In this document: positions 17,235 to 27,185 of the stretch, piece after piece
Numbering within the stretch: the first letter of the stretch is position 1
How the letters are laid out: every line of letters starts with the position of its first letter
Origin: Actinomyces timonensis DSM 23838
GTDB taxonomy: Bacteria > Actinomycetota > Actinomycetes > Actinomycetales > Actinomycetaceae
Reading direction: 5' to 3'
Length of the DNA: 64,000 nt
Assembly (NCBI RefSeq): GCF_000295095.1
Contig: NZ_JH806633.1
Span: 743,625 to 807,624 of the forward strand
Made by a program: the position numbers and the translations under genes
The notes under the pieces: model-generated
The model's input: the letters and a program-made list of their open reading frames with translations, nothing else
The model's database searches: none
Told to the model about the DNA's origin: nothing

Positions 17235-17356
17235 ACCCGTCCCCGCCGGGTGCCACCGATGGCGCAGACGGCTTCTGGCGCCGTCCACCGCCCGGGTTAT
17301 CCACAGATCCACCGGGCCCCCTTCCGCGGCGCCCGCGCCCGGCCCAGCATGGTCCT

Positions 17357-18031
17357 ATGGCCAGACACCCCCGCGTCCCCGCCCGAGCAGCGCTCGCATG
17401 GCTGCGCCCCCGCCCCATCGAGCCGGCGCTCGGCGCCCTCCCGGAGCAGGACATGCGCGTGCTGCGCTGCCACGGGCTCGACGACGAACTCCTCACCCCG
17501 CTCCTCGGCGAGCACTACCCGACCGACCTGCTCACCTCCCCCGCGCTGCGCGCCCGCGCCCTGGGGCCCCATGTGCCGCGGGGGCACCTCGTCTGCGGGC
17601 CCAGCGCCCTCTGGGTCCACACGGGGCGCAGGCCGCCCGAGGTACTGTCCGTCGCCGGCCTGGAGCGGCCCTCCACATGGCGGGGCCTCGACTCCCACCG
17701 GATGTCGCTTCCCTCCGAGGACCGGGTGGTCCTGGCCGGGGTGGAGTGCTCCACTCTGGAGCGGGCCGCCGTCGACGTGGCCAGGACCGCGCCACCGGCT
17801 CTGGCGGTCGAGGCCATCCTGACCGCCTACGACGCCGGGGCGACCCGCCGCGGGCTGCTCCTCGCGCTGGGGCACTGCCGCGGCGGGGCGGCGCGCGGGC
17901 GCCCCCGGGCCCAGCGGATCATCCTGGCCGTGGAGCGGGCGTTCCCCGAGCGCGCGAGCCTGCTGCGCCAGCGGGTGGTCGTCCCACTGGCCGCGTATCG
18001 CGGTTCAGGCGGTGTGGTTCCGGGCGCCTGA
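17357..18031 (+). CDS. orphan AbiEi-like hypothetical protein
   Basis: 224 residues from ATG 17357. The pattern resembles actinobacterial proteins annotated as AbiEi-family type IV antitoxins. It has a short N-terminal basic segment, HLVCGPSALWVHTG, RMSLPSEDRVVLAGVECSTL, then RAAVDVARTAPPALAVEAIL and a C-terminal helix ending near VERAFPE. No AbiEii nucleotidyltransferase gene is adjacent, so a working toxin-antitoxin role is doubtful. Its last 27 nt overlap the 3' end of relA tail to tail, so the transcripts could form antisense pairs. Confidence 0.55.
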   Translation: MARHPRVPARAALAWLRPRPIEPALGALPEQDMRVLRCHGLDDELLTPLLGEHYPTDLLTSPALRARALGPHVPRGHLVCGPSALWVHTGRRPPEVLSVAGLERPSTWRGLDSHRMSLPSEDRVVLAGVECSTLERAAVDVARTAPPALAVEAILTAYDAGATRRGLLLALGHCRGGAARGRPRAQRIILAVERAFPERASLLRQRVVVPLAAYRGSGGVVPGA

Positions 18032-20332
18032 GGTGGTGCGGCGCGCCTCGTAGACGCCGTCGATCTTGCGCAGGGAGGCGAGCGTGTGGTCGAGGTGGCT
18101 CGCCGCGGCGAGCTCGACGACGAATCGGCCCGTGACCACGCGGTCCCGGGAGGTGGAGATGGTCGCCGAGATCATGTTGACGTGGTTGTCCGCCAGGACG
18201 CGGGTGACGTCGGCCAGGAGGCCGCCGCGGTCGAGCGCTTCGACCTCCAGCTGGACGAGGTAGACCGAGTGCGCGTGCTCGGCCCAGGAGACGGGAAGCA
18301 TCCGCTCGGGCTGGTTCTGCAGCTGGGCGACGTTGAGGCAGTCCGCCCGGTGCACGGACAGACCCGAGCCCCGGGTGATGAAGCCGACGATCGGATCGCC
18401 CGGCATGGGAGTGCAGCAGCGGGCGAGCTTGACGTAGACGTCGTCGGCGTCCATGCCCTCGACGATGACCCCGGAGTCCCCGCCGCGGCGGTGGCTGGAG
18501 GAGGGCTGAGCGCGAGTGGGAAGGACTCCCTCGGAAAGGGTCTCCTCGGTGCCCGCCTCACCGCCCATGGCGGTCACAAGCGTGTCCACGACGTGCTGGG
18601 CGGAGATATGCCCCTCGCCCACGGCCGCGTAGAGGCCATCGATATCGACCTTGTCGAGGCTCTTGGCGACGTCCGTGAGGGAGTCGTGGCTCATGAGCCG
18701 CTGGATCGGGAGGTCCTTCTTGCGCATGGCCCGCGCGATCGCGGTCTTGCCCTCCTCGATGGCCTCCTCGCGGCGCTCCTTGGAGAACCAGGCGCGGATC
18801 TTGTTGCGGGCCCGCGTGGAGCCCACGAAACTGAGCCAGTCCCGCGACGGGCCGGCGCCCTGCGCCTTGGAGGTGAAGACCTCGACGGTGTCGCCGTTGT
18901 CCAGGCGGGTGTCCAGGGGCACGAGGCGCCCGTTGACCCGGGCCCCGACGGTGCGGTGGCCGACCTCGGTGTGGACGGCGTAGGCGAAGTCGACCGCCGT
19001 GGAGCCGCTGGGCAGGGACAGGACGTCCCCCTTGGGGGTGAAGACGTAGACCTGGGAGCCGGCCATCTCGAAGCGCAGGGAGTCGAGGAACTCGGCGGGG
19101 TCCTGGGTCTCCTTCTGCCAGTCGACGAGCTGGCGCAGCCAGCCCATCTCCCCGCCGTCATCGACGCCGGTGCCGCCGGGGGCGGGGCCGGAGGCGTTGG
19201 GGTCCTCCTTGTACTTCCAGTGGGCGGCGACGCCGTACTCCGCCATGCGGTGCATCTCCGCGGTACGGATCTGGATCTCGACGGGCTTGCCCCCGGGGCC
19301 GAGCACCGTGGTGTGCAGCGACTGGTAGAGGTTGAACTTGGGGACGGCGATGTAGTCCTTGAAGCGCCCGCTCATCGGGGTCCATCGCGAGTGGAGGGCG
19401 CCGAGGACGGCGTAGCAGTCCCGCACCGAGTCGACGATGACGCGAACGGCCACGAGGTCGTAGATGTCGTCGAAGTCCTTCCCCCGCACGATCATCTTCT
19501 GGTAGATCGAGTAGAAGTGCTTCGGCCGGCCGGTGACGGTCCCCTTGATCTTGTTGACCCGCAGGTCCTCCTCGATCTGCAGGCGGACCTGGCGCAGGTA
19601 CTCCTCGCGGGCCGGCGCGCGCTCACCGACCATCCGCTCGATCTCGTCGTAGACACCGGGGTAGAGGGCCTTGAAGGAGCGGTCCTCGAGCTCCCATTTG
19701 ATGGTGTTCATCCCGAGCCGGTGGGCCAGGGGCGCGTAGATCTCCAACGTCTCCTTGGCCTTGCGGGCGGCGCTGGCGGCGGGGACGTACTTCCAGGTCC
19801 GGGCGTTGTGGAGGCGGTCCCCCAGCTTGATGAGGAGCACGCGGATGTCATGGGACATCGCGATGATCATCTTGCGCACGGTCTCGGCCTGGGCGGCCTC
19901 CCCGTACTGGAGCTTGTCGAGCTTGGTGACGCCGTCGACGAGCAGGGCGATCTCATCGCCGAAGTCGGCGCGCAGCTTGTCGAGGGTGTAGTCGGTGTCC
20001 TCCACCGTGTCATGGAGGAGGGCCGCGGCGAGCGTCTGGGGCGTCATCCCGAGCTCGGCGAGGATGGTCGCCACCGCCACGGGGTGGGTGATGTAGGGCT
20101 CCCCGGACTTGCGCATCTGGCCCTCGTGGGCCTTCTCGGCGACCTCGTAGGCGCGCACGATGAGGCCGGTGTCGGCCTTGGGGTGGTTGGCCCGCAGGGC
20201 GCGCAGCAGCGGGTCGATCGCGGGAGGCGTCGAGTGGCCCCGGGAGCCGAACCAGGCGAGGCGGCTGCGGACGCGCGATCCGGGCACGATCGCGTCATGC
20301 CCAGTCTCCGTGGCGCCCTTGGTCTCGGTCAT
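18005..20332 (-). CDS. relA: bifunctional (p)ppGpp synthetase/hydrolase
   Basis: 775-residue long RSH protein of the stringent response. The HD hydrolase domain keeps its catalytic pair (AALLHDTVEDTDY, H107-D108). The synthetase domain has YDLVAVRVIVDSVRDCYAVL and FKDYIAVPKFNLYQSLHTTV. TGS (about 430-495) and C-terminal ACT domains complete the usual architecture, so both synthesis and hydrolysis are expected. ATG 20332 (MTETKG) is preferred to 20365; neither has a strong ribosome binding site. apt lies 58 nt upstream, preserving the secD-secF-apt-relA order found across actinobacteria. Confidence 0.95.
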   Translation of the reverse strand: MTETKGATETGHDAIVPGSRVRSRLAWFGSRGHSTPPAIDPLLRALRANHPKADTGLIVRAYEVAEKAHEGQMRKSGEPYITHPVAVATILAELGMTPQTLAAALLHDTVEDTDYTLDKLRADFGDEIALLVDGVTKLDKLQYGEAAQAETVRKMIIAMSHDIRVLLIKLGDRLHNARTWKYVPAASAARKAKETLEIYAPLAHRLGMNTIKWELEDRSFKALYPGVYDEIERMVGERAPAREEYLRQVRLQIEEDLRVNKIKGTVTGRPKHFYSIYQKMIVRGKDFDDIYDLVAVRVIVDSVRDCYAVLGALHSRWTPMSGRFKDYIAVPKFNLYQSLHTTVLGPGGKPVEIQIRTAEMHRMAEYGVAAHWKYKEDPNASGPAPGGTGVDDGGEMGWLRQLVDWQKETQDPAEFLDSLRFEMAGSQVYVFTPKGDVLSLPSGSTAVDFAYAVHTEVGHRTVGARVNGRLVPLDTRLDNGDTVEVFTSKAQGAGPSRDWLSFVGSTRARNKIRAWFSKERREEAIEEGKTAIARAMRKKDLPIQRLMSHDSLTDVAKSLDKVDIDGLYAAVGEGHISAQHVVDTLVTAMGGEAGTEETLSEGVLPTRAQPSSSHRRGGDSGVIVEGMDADDVYVKLARCCTPMPGDPIVGFITRGSGLSVHRADCLNVAQLQNQPERMLPVSWAEHAHSVYLVQLEVEALDRGGLLADVTRVLADNHVNMISATISTSRDRVVTGRFVVELAAASHLDHTLASLRKIDGVYEARRTTSGARNHTA

Positions 20333-20390
20333 TGCAGCATCATAGCCGCGTGGTCCCCCGCGCATCGGACATCCGATGCCTCAGGGGCCC

Positions 20391-20936
20391 TCAGTACACG
20401 ACGACGGCGTCGACGTCCCGGCCGCCCAGGTGGGCTCGCCCGCCCAGGTCGGCGAGCTCAAGGAGCATGCAGATCGCCTCCACGCTGCCCCCGGCGCGCT
20501 CGACGAGCTCGATGGAGGCCGCGGCAGTCCCGCCGGTGGCCAGGACGTCGTCGATGATGAGGACCCGGTCCCCCGCGCGCACGGTCTCGGGGCGCAGCTC
20601 CATCCGGGCGGTGCCGTACTCCAGGGCGTAGTCGACGCCGATGACGGGTCCGGGGAGCTTGCCGCCCTTGCGGACGGTGAGCATCCCGATGCCCAGCCGC
20701 ACCGCCAGGGGCGCGGCGAGGATGAAGCCTCGCGACTCCAGGCCGGCGACGGCGTCGATCCGGCCCCGGTAGTGCTCGGCGAGACCGTTGATGAGCTCGC
20801 CGAATGCCGGGCCGTTGGCCAGGAGCGGGGTGATGTCCCGGAAGAGGACCCCGGGCTCGGGGAAGTCGGGGATCTCCCGGAGGTTGTCCTCCACGAGCCG
20901 GGTGAGCGTGGCGGGCAGGGATGGGGGGACGCTCAT
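20391..20936 (-). CDS. apt: adenine phosphoribosyltransferase
   Basis: 181 residues, normal family length. It converts adenine and PRPP to AMP in purine salvage. The PRPP-binding motif VLIIDDVLATGGTA is at 125-138, and the adenine-loop residues VAGLESRGF precede it. The start overlaps the secF stop by 4 nt (ATGA), so it is translationally coupled. Confidence 0.95.
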   Translation of the reverse strand: MSVPPSLPATLTRLVEDNLREIPDFPEPGVLFRDITPLLANGPAFGELINGLAEHYRGRIDAVAGLESRGFILAAPLAVRLGIGMLTVRKGGKLPGPVIGVDYALEYGTARMELRPETVRAGDRVLIIDDVLATGGTAAASIELVERAGGSVEAICMLLELADLGGRAHLGGRDVDAVVVY

Positions 20937-22036
20937 GAGCGCTTCTTCCTCCTCTTGGGCTGGGCGGCATGGCCGAGGTGGTGGCCGGGGGTCAGGGGCG
21001 AGGCCTTGGGGGCCGCGAGGATCGCCTCGATGGCGTCCTCGTCGTCGCCGGCGGCATCGATGCGGGCCCTGCGGGCCTTCTCGACGCGCCCGGCCTGCTC
21101 GCGCACACTCTTCTCCCGGCTGCGCAGGTCCACCAGGAGGGGGGTGGCCAGGAAGATCGAGGACAGCGTTCCGGCGATCATGCCGATGAAGAGGGTGAGG
21201 GCGATATCGCGCAGCGTGCCGGCGCCCAGGATGAAGGCGCCGACGAAGAGCAGCGAGGCCACGGGGAGCACGCCGACGATGGAGGTGTTGACCGAGCGGA
21301 TGAAGGTCTGGTTGACCGCGAGGTTGGCCAGCTCGGCGTAGGTGGAGCGGGTCTGCGCTGTGAACGAGGCCGTGTTCTCGCGGATCTTGTCGAAGACGAC
21401 CACCGTGTCGTAGAGGGAGTAGCCCAGGATGGTGAGCACTCCGATGATGGTGGCCGGGGTGACCTCGAATCCGGTGAGGGCGTAGATGCCGACGGTGATG
21501 ATGATGTCGTGGGCCAGGGCGAGCAGGGCCGCGGCCGCCATCTTCCACGTCCGGAAGTAGATCCAGATGAGGCCGCCCACGAGGAGGAAGAACAGGAGCA
21601 GGCCCCGGATCGCCTTGTTCGTCACATCGGAGGACCAGGTCGGGCCGATGGTGGTCGAGGAGACGCTGCTGGCGTCGACCCCGTAGGCGCTGGCCAGGTC
21701 GGACGACAGGGTGTCGAGGTCGGCCTTGTCCAGCGCGGTGGTCTGGACGCGCACCGAGGAGGAGCCGAGCTTGGTGACCGACGAGCCCGCGGCGCGGCCC
21801 TCATCGGACAGGACGGTGTTCGCCGGGGACTCCGAGGGCGAGGCGAGGCCGGTGATGGTCACCTCGGAGCCGCCCTTGAAGTCGATGCCCGGGTTGAGGC
21901 CGACGGTGCCGAGCAGCGCCGCCGAGCTGATGACGATGATCGCGGCGATCGTGTACCAGATGCGGCGCTTGGCGATGAAGGGGATGGAGGTCGTGCCGGA
22001 GTAGAGCTCGTTGCCGAGGGTGGCGAGGTTCTTCAC
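20933..22036 (-). CDS. secF: protein translocase subunit SecF
   Basis: 367 residues. First membrane segment at about 26-48, followed by the conserved GLNPGIDFKGGSEV and an extracytoplasmic domain. A block of five further membrane segments follows (WIYFRTWKMAAAALLALAHD, DTVVVFDKIRENT, then GTLRDIALTLFIGMIAGTLS). The C-terminus is charged and basic. With SecD it uses the proton motive force to pull exported proteins through SecYEG. Coupled by ATGA to both secD and apt. Confidence 0.95.
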   Translation of the reverse strand: MKNLATLGNELYSGTTSIPFIAKRRIWYTIAAIIVISSAALLGTVGLNPGIDFKGGSEVTITGLASPSESPANTVLSDEGRAAGSSVTKLGSSSVRVQTTALDKADLDTLSSDLASAYGVDASSVSSTTIGPTWSSDVTNKAIRGLLLFFLLVGGLIWIYFRTWKMAAAALLALAHDIIITVGIYALTGFEVTPATIIGVLTILGYSLYDTVVVFDKIRENTASFTAQTRSTYAELANLAVNQTFIRSVNTSIVGVLPVASLLFVGAFILGAGTLRDIALTLFIGMIAGTLSSIFLATPLLVDLRSREKSVREQAGRVEKARRARIDAAGDDEDAIEAILAAPKASPLTPGHHLGHAAQPKRRKKRS

Positions 22037-24024
22037 TTCGACTCACCGTCCTTCCCATCGTGGGCCTGGGAGTCGACGGCGTCGTCCCCCTCCGTCGTGG
22101 TGGCGCCGTCGGCGTCCTCGGCCTCGCCGCGCCGGGCCCGGGCCTTGCGGCGGGCCAGGGAGCCGGCCGCGCCCTCGATGAGCGCGTCGCGGGCCTTGCC
22201 GTAGGCGGCGAGCGAGCGGGCGCCGAGGTGCTCGGGGTCGAGGCCGGAGAGCCGGTGCCCCTCGCCGAAGAAGCGGAAGCGCAGGATCCACACCATGAGG
22301 GGGTGCGTGAAGCCGAAGATGATGACGAGGTCCACGACGGTCGTCACGCCCAGGGTGAAGGCGAATCCCTGCACGCCGCCGACCGCCAGCACGTAGAGGA
22401 CGACCGAGGCGACGAGGTTGACGGCGTCGGAGACGACGATGGTCTGGCGCGCGTGCCTCCATCCCTCGTCGACGGCGGCGATGAGGGTCCTGCCATTGCG
22501 GACCTCGTCGCGGACCCTCTCGAAGTAGATGATGAAGGAGTCCATCGTGATGCCGATGGCGATGATGAGCCCGGCCACGCCGGCCAGCGACAGGCGGTAG
22601 CCCATGAACCAGCTCAGCAGCGCGATGACGAGGTAGGTGCCCACCGCCGCGATGATGAGGGAGGCCACGGCGACGATCGACAGGCCGCGGTACTGCCAGG
22701 CCAGGTAGACGATGATGAGCAGGAAGCCGACGAGGCCGGCGATGAGGCCGTTGCGCAGCTGCTCGGTTCCCAGCGTCGCGGAGATCTGCTGCTCGGACTG
22801 GACGGTGAAGTTGATCGGCAGCGCGCCGAAGGAGAGCTGGTTCGCCAGGGTGTTGGACTGGGCTCGCGAGTCGCTTCCCTGGCCGATGTCGATGCGCACG
22901 CGGCCGTCGCTGATCGGCGAGGTCACCGAGTCGCGGAAGCCCGAGGACATGATCGTCAAGCCGTCCAGGACGATGGCGAACTGCGCCTTCTGGGAGTCGG
23001 TGGTCGTCGGGGCCGCCTGGCCGTTCGCGCCACCGGCCGCCTGCGCGGTCTTGGCGGCGTCGCGGAAGGCGAGGAGGCGCTTGGAGACGGCGGCGAACTC
23101 CTCGGTGCCCGTGGAGTTGAACTCGACGGACACGCCCCAGTTGTTGGTGGAGCCGCCCTGCTCAGTGGTCTCGGTGCCGGAGACGGCGCTGTCGATGTCG
23201 GTGCCGGCGATATCCGCCGGGCCGAGGATGTAGGCGGTGCCGTTGCCCTTCTTGTCGCAGGAGATGACAGCCTTGGCCGGATCCTGGGCCTCGCCGGTGA
23301 GGTTCTCCGGCGCGGTGCAGTCGAGCATGTAGGCGTCGTAGATCATCTTCTCGGTGATCCACGAGTCCGAGGAGTTGTCGTCACTGGTGGAGGCGAGCGG
23401 CTCCTCGCTGATGGTGCCGTCGCCGTTCGCGTCGGCGGCCCGGGTGGCCACCTGCTCGGGGGTGGTCGTCGGGATGGTGGCCGCGGCGCTCGGGTCGGCG
23501 CTCGGCTGAGCCGCGGCGTCAGTGGATGCGGCGCTCGGGTCGGCCGCCGCGTCCGTGGGCGCGGCGGTGGCGGCGGCCTGGTTCTGCTGGGCCGCCATCT
23601 GGTTCTGCTGCTCGGCGATCTGCGTGGCGCTGCCCTGGATGATGCGGATGACGGGGCGGAAGTAGAGGACCGCGGCCTTGCGCACGAGGTCGAGGGTCGC
23701 CTCGCTCGGCGTGCCGGGGAGCGCCACGACGATGTTCTGCCCGCCCTGGCGGGAGATCTGGGCCTCTGCCACGCCGGAGGCGTCGACGCGCTGGCGGATG
23801 ACCTCGATGGCCTGGTTGACGTCCTCGTCGGTGATCTCCGAGCCGTCGGTCGTCGTCGGCGTGAGGATGATCTGGGTGCCGCCCTCGAGGTCGAGGGCGA
23901 GGCCCGGTGTCATGGCGGTGCGGTTCGTCACCGATCCGAAGGCGAGGGCGCCGAAGCCGACGGCGAGGATGAGCAGCAGGAGGAGGATCCTGCTGCCGGG
24001 ACGCTTGGTCTTCTTGGTGGGCAC
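22033..24024 (-). CDS. secD: protein translocase subunit SecD
   Basis: 663 residues from GTG 24024 (AAGGGA upstream; an in-frame extension to 24210 is basic low complexity). The N-terminal membrane segment is near 12-34, followed by the conserved LALDLEGGTQIIL. The extracytoplasmic part carries a large Ala/Gln/Pro/Ser-rich insertion (about 145-240) containing an EF-hand-like loop DANGDGTISEE (198-208). The C-terminal half has the SecD membrane block with IAIGITMDSFIIYFERVRDE. It lies in the order yajC-secD-secF, with a 4-nt overlap to secF. Confidence 0.95.
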   Translation of the reverse strand: MPTKKTKRPGSRILLLLLILAVGFGALAFGSVTNRTAMTPGLALDLEGGTQIILTPTTTDGSEITDEDVNQAIEVIRQRVDASGVAEAQISRQGGQNIVVALPGTPSEATLDLVRKAAVLYFRPVIRIIQGSATQIAEQQNQMAAQQNQAAATAAPTDAAADPSAASTDAAAQPSADPSAAATIPTTTPEQVATRAADANGDGTISEEPLASTSDDNSSDSWITEKMIYDAYMLDCTAPENLTGEAQDPAKAVISCDKKGNGTAYILGPADIAGTDIDSAVSGTETTEQGGSTNNWGVSVEFNSTGTEEFAAVSKRLLAFRDAAKTAQAAGGANGQAAPTTTDSQKAQFAIVLDGLTIMSSGFRDSVTSPISDGRVRIDIGQGSDSRAQSNTLANQLSFGALPINFTVQSEQQISATLGTEQLRNGLIAGLVGFLLIIVYLAWQYRGLSIVAVASLIIAAVGTYLVIALLSWFMGYRLSLAGVAGLIIAIGITMDSFIIYFERVRDEVRNGRTLIAAVDEGWRHARQTIVVSDAVNLVASVVLYVLAVGGVQGFAFTLGVTTVVDLVIIFGFTHPLMVWILRFRFFGEGHRLSGLDPEHLGARSLAAYGKARDALIEGAAGSLARRKARARRGEAEDADGATTTEGDDAVDSQAHDGKDGESK

Positions 24025-24130
24025 GGGGTCCCTTTCATCAGGTCGCCGCCCGGGGGCGGCAGGATGCGTGGGCGTGAGGGAGAGCGCCCGGCGGGCCCTG
24101 GGGAGCGGGCGGCGGCGGGCGGAGGCGGGT

Positions 24131-24496
24131 TCAGGACTCGGTGGTCTCCGAGGAGGCGGCGCCCTGCTCCGCAGGGGCGTCCGCAGTGCTACCGGCGTCG
24201 CTGGCGTCACCGTTGTCGCCGACGGAGGCGAAGGGGGGCTCCTCGGCGCAGACGATGGACTTCTTGTTCCACAGGGACTCGTCGCCCAGCTGGGTGGCGA
24301 GCACGACGACGTCGCCGTCGATATCGACGACCTGGCCGTAGAAGCCGCCAGTGGTGCGCACCCAGGTGCCGGCCACGAGGGCCTCCTCGCGGCGCCGGTC
24401 CTGCTCGGCGATCATCTTCTGCTGCTGGCGGCGCGCGAAGCCGCTGAACAGCCACATGAGGATGAGGAACGCGGCGAACACGATCATGAGAGACAT
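24131..24496 (-). CDS. yajC: preprotein translocase accessory subunit YajC
   Basis: 121 residues. One N-terminal membrane helix (LMIVFAAFLILMWLFSG), a basic stretch RRQQQKMIAEQDRRRE and the typical small domain TWVRTTGGFYGQVVDIDGDVVVL. The C-terminal tail is acidic and Ala/Ser-rich. It associates with SecDF. ATG 24496 has GGAG seven bases upstream. It opens the Sec segment 106 nt before secD; the 275 nt upstream (24497-24771) hold no gene. Confidence 0.9.
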   Translation of the reverse strand: MSLMIVFAAFLILMWLFSGFARRQQQKMIAEQDRRREEALVAGTWVRTTGGFYGQVVDIDGDVVVLATQLGDESLWNKKSIVCAEEPPFASVGDNGDASDAGSTADAPAEQGAASSETTES

Positions 24497-24771
24497 AGGG
24501 ACTCCAGTTCCGAGAGTGGTCCGCAGGTCCTGCGGCGACGACGCCCCGGCGTGGGGCAAACCGCACCGAGTCTAGGGCACTGCTAGGGCCGACGGGGAGG
24601 TCGAAACCCGGACCGGGCTGTGACACATGCCCCGTTCGGGCCCATGCGGCGGGAGTCGAGACGCGGGTGTGACCGCTCCGTGGCGCTCCTGTGTCCTTGC
24701 GCCCCGAGCGCGCCCCCGGAGGAGAGGGCGGGGCCCCCTCGGCAGCGCTCACGGCGGGGCGAGCCCCCGGC

Positions 24772-25812
24772 TCAGACGAAGAGGGCGCCCTCCGCGGGCG
24801 GCTCCAGGCCGAGATGCGCGTAGGCGGCGGGCGTGGCGGCGCGCCCGCGGGGCGTGCGCACGACAAGGCCCTCGCGGACGAGGTAGGGCTCGGCCACGGT
24901 CTCCACTGTCTCCGGCTCCTCCCCCACGCTCACCGCGAGCGTTGTCAGGCCCACCGGGCCTCCCCCGAACCGGGAGCACAGGGCCGCCAGGACCTGCCTG
25001 TCGAGCCGGTCGAGGCCCAGGGCGTCGACCTCGAAGACCTCCAGGGCGGCGCGGGCGGCGGCCAGGTCGAGGCGCCCCGGGGTGCCGTGGACCTGCGCCC
25101 AGTCCTGGACGCGTCGCAGGAGCCGGTTGGCGATGCGCGGCGTGCCCCGGGACCGGCTCGCCAGCTCGGAGGCGGCCTCGGGCTCCAGGCCCACGCCGAG
25201 CAGGCCGGCGGAGCGGTTGAGGATGCGGGCCAGGTCCCCCGGGGCGTAGTAGTCGAGGTGGCCGGTGAATCCGAAGCGGTCGCGCAAGGGGGCGGGCAGG
25301 AGACCCGCGCGGGTGGTCGCGCCGACCACCGTGAAGGGCGGCAGCGCCAGGGGGATGGAGGTGGCGCCCGGGCCCTTGCCGACGACGACGTCCACCCGGT
25401 AGTCCTCCATCGCCAGGTAGAGCATCTCCTCGGCGGTTCGGGCCAGGCGGTGGATCTCGTCGATGAAGAGGACATCGCCCTCCTCCAGGGAGGACAGGAT
25501 CGCCGCGAGGTCCCCCGCGTGCTGGATGGCCGGGCCGCTCGTCAGGCGCAGCGAGCCGCCCACCTCGGCGGCGATGATCATGGCGAGCGTGGTCTTGCCC
25601 AGCCCGGGAGGGCCGGAGAGCAGGACATGGTCCGGGGCGGCGCCGCGGGCGAGGGCCGCGCGCAGCACCACGGAGAGCTGGCCGCGCACGACCTCCTGTC
25701 CGGTGAAGTCCTCCAGGCGCTTGGGGCGCAGGGCGGCCTCGGCGGCGCGCTCGGCCTCATCGGCCTGGCCGTCCATGAACCGGCCGGGGATGTCCTCAGC
25801 CACGGCGGCCAC
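24772..25812 (-). CDS. ruvB: Holliday junction branch migration helicase RuvB
   Basis: 346-residue AAA+ ATPase with Walker A GPPGLGKT, Walker B FIDEIHR, sensor VGATTRAG and a C-terminal winged helix ([15 protein letters not shown]). It drives branch migration with RuvA. The start is GTG 25812, overlapping ruvA by 17 nt, or GTG 25803, overlapping by 8 nt. Last gene of the ruvC-ruvA-ruvB set. Confidence 0.95.
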   Translation of the reverse strand: MAAVAEDIPGRFMDGQADEAERAAEAALRPKRLEDFTGQEVVRGQLSVVLRAALARGAAPDHVLLSGPPGLGKTTLAMIIAAEVGGSLRLTSGPAIQHAGDLAAILSSLEEGDVLFIDEIHRLARTAEEMLYLAMEDYRVDVVVGKGPGATSIPLALPPFTVVGATTRAGLLPAPLRDRFGFTGHLDYYAPGDLARILNRSAGLLGVGLEPEAASELASRSRGTPRIANRLLRRVQDWAQVHGTPGRLDLAAARAALEVFEVDALGLDRLDRQVLAALCSRFGGGPVGLTTLAVSVGEEPETVETVAEPYLVREGLVVRTPRGRAATPAAYAHLGLEPPAEGALFV

Positions 25813-26431
25813 CGCCCAGCCATCTCAGCGCCGCGCGCAGGATCTCGGGGACGGCGGGAGCCTTGCCCGAGGAAGCCAGGCCCGGCTCGACGGCGGTCAC
25901 GGCCTCGCGGGCGCTCGCCTCGTTCCAGCCGAGCTGGACGAGGGCCGCGACGACGTCGGGGTTCGGCTCGCCGTCCCCTCCAGCAGCGGCCTCGACCGCG
26001 GCCCCGCTGGCGGAGGGGGACTCGCCGTGGGGGGGCCCGAGCTTGTCCCCGACGTCGATGATGACCCTCTGGGCGCCCTTGGGCCCCAGGCCGGGGACGC
26101 GCTTGAGGGCGGCGACGTCCTCGGCGGCGATGGCGCGGCGCAGGGCGTCGGGGGTGTGGACGGCGAGCATGGCCAGGGCGAGCTTGGCGCCCACGCCCTT
26201 GGCCCCGAGCAGGACGCGGAAGCAGTCGCGCTCGTCGGCGTCGGCGAAGCCGTAGAGGGTGAGGGAGTCCTCCCGCACGATGAGCTCGGTGTGCAGGAGC
26301 GCCTCCGCGCCCACGCGCAGCGAGGACAGGGTCGTGGGCGTGGCGAGGACCGAGATCCCCACTCCCCCGGTCTCGATGACCGCCGAGGTCAGCGAGACCG
26401 CGGTGACGGTGCCGCGCAGCGAGGCGATCAT
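25796..26431 (-). CDS. ruvA: Holliday junction recognition protein RuvA
   Basis: 211 residues. The N-terminal OB fold starts [20 protein letters not shown]. Paired helix-hairpin-helix motifs follow ([32 protein letters not shown]), then a flexible linker. The C-terminal domain ([18 protein letters not shown]) contacts RuvB. It tetramerises on four-way junctions. Confidence 0.95.
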   Translation of the reverse strand: MIASLRGTVTAVSLTSAVIETGGVGISVLATPTTLSSLRVGAEALLHTELIVREDSLTLYGFADADERDCFRVLLGAKGVGAKLALAMLAVHTPDALRRAIAAEDVAALKRVPGLGPKGAQRVIIDVGDKLGPPHGESPSASGAAVEAAAGGDGEPNPDVVAALVQLGWNEASAREAVTAVEPGLASSGKAPAVPEILRAALRWLGGGRRG

Positions 26432-26498
26432 AGGCGGGGACTCCCTTCGAACAGTTGTTCGGATAGTAGCAGGGCGGCGCGGCGCCGCGTCCGCGCTC

Positions 26499-27185
26499 TC
26501 ATCTGGCGTGGCGCGGGTCGACGGCGCCGGTGCGGCGGGCCGCCGCCTGGGCGGCCGCCCACTGGCGCTGGGCGGGGGTCCGGGCGCTGGCGCGCACCGC
26601 TCCCCCGGCGGAGACCATCTCGGTCGCGCCGTCCGCGCCGGTGCCCCCGCCCCGCCAGCCGTGGCAGATCGCCTGGGCGAGGGCGTCGGCGGCGTCAGCG
26701 GGCCTGGGCGGCTCGTCCAGCCCGAGGATGCGGGCGACCATGGCCTGGACCTGGGCCTTGTCCGCCACCCCCGATCCGGTGACGGCGGCCTTGGCCTCGC
26801 TCGGCGTGTGCTGGGCGACCTCGATGCCCGCGCGGGCGCCGGCGAGCATGACGACGCCCATGACCTGGGCGACGCCGATGACGGAGCGCAGGTTGTCCTG
26901 GGCGAAGACCCTCTCGACGCTGAGCGCGGTTGGCCCCAGCCGGGCGATCCAGTCGTCGAGGGCCTCCGCGATGGCGAGGATCCGCAGCTCGGGGCTCTGC
27001 GCGGGCGGGGTGCGCACGACGCCGACCTCGACGAGCCTGGCGCGGCGGCGCGGGTCGATGTCCACGCAGCCGAGCCCGCAGCGCGTCAGCCCGGGGTCGA
27101 TGCCCAGGACGCGCTGCTGGGCGACGACGGCGCGGCTGGAGGCGCGCGGCCGGGCGCCGGGAGCGAAGCCCGCCGTGGCGCTCAG
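26499..27185 (-). CDS. ruvC: crossover junction endodeoxyribonuclease RuvC, start codon unclear
   Basis: Resolves Holliday junctions. The four acidic catalytic positions are recognisable: [15 protein letters not shown], and the pair in [12 protein letters not shown]. The [14 protein letters not shown] loop is also present. No ATG, GTG or TTG exists in frame between the yebC stop and GIDPG; the residues read [20 protein letters not shown] then [12 protein letters not shown]. The coordinate given assumes a CTG at 27185 overlapping the yebC stop (CTGA), by analogy with the ATGA/GTGA couplings nearby, and gives 228 residues. GTG 27065 would delete the first catalytic Asp. The C-terminal about 45 residues are a basic, Ala-rich tail. 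Confidence 0.85.
   Translation of the reverse strand: MSATAGFAPGARPRASSRAVVAQQRVLGIDPGLTRCGLGCVDIDPRRRARLVEVGVVRTPPAQSPELRILAIAEALDDWIARLGPTALSVERVFAQDNLRSVIGVAQVMGVVMLAGARAGIEVAQHTPSEAKAAVTGSGVADKAQVQAMVARILGLDEPPRPADAADALAQAICHGWRGGGTGADGATEMVSAGGAVRASARTPAQRQWAAAQAAARRTGAVDPRHAR

Noticed and set aside
27063-27065. GTG 27065 as the ruvC start
   Set aside because: It would remove GIDPG with the first catalytic Asp, which is otherwise perfectly conserved.
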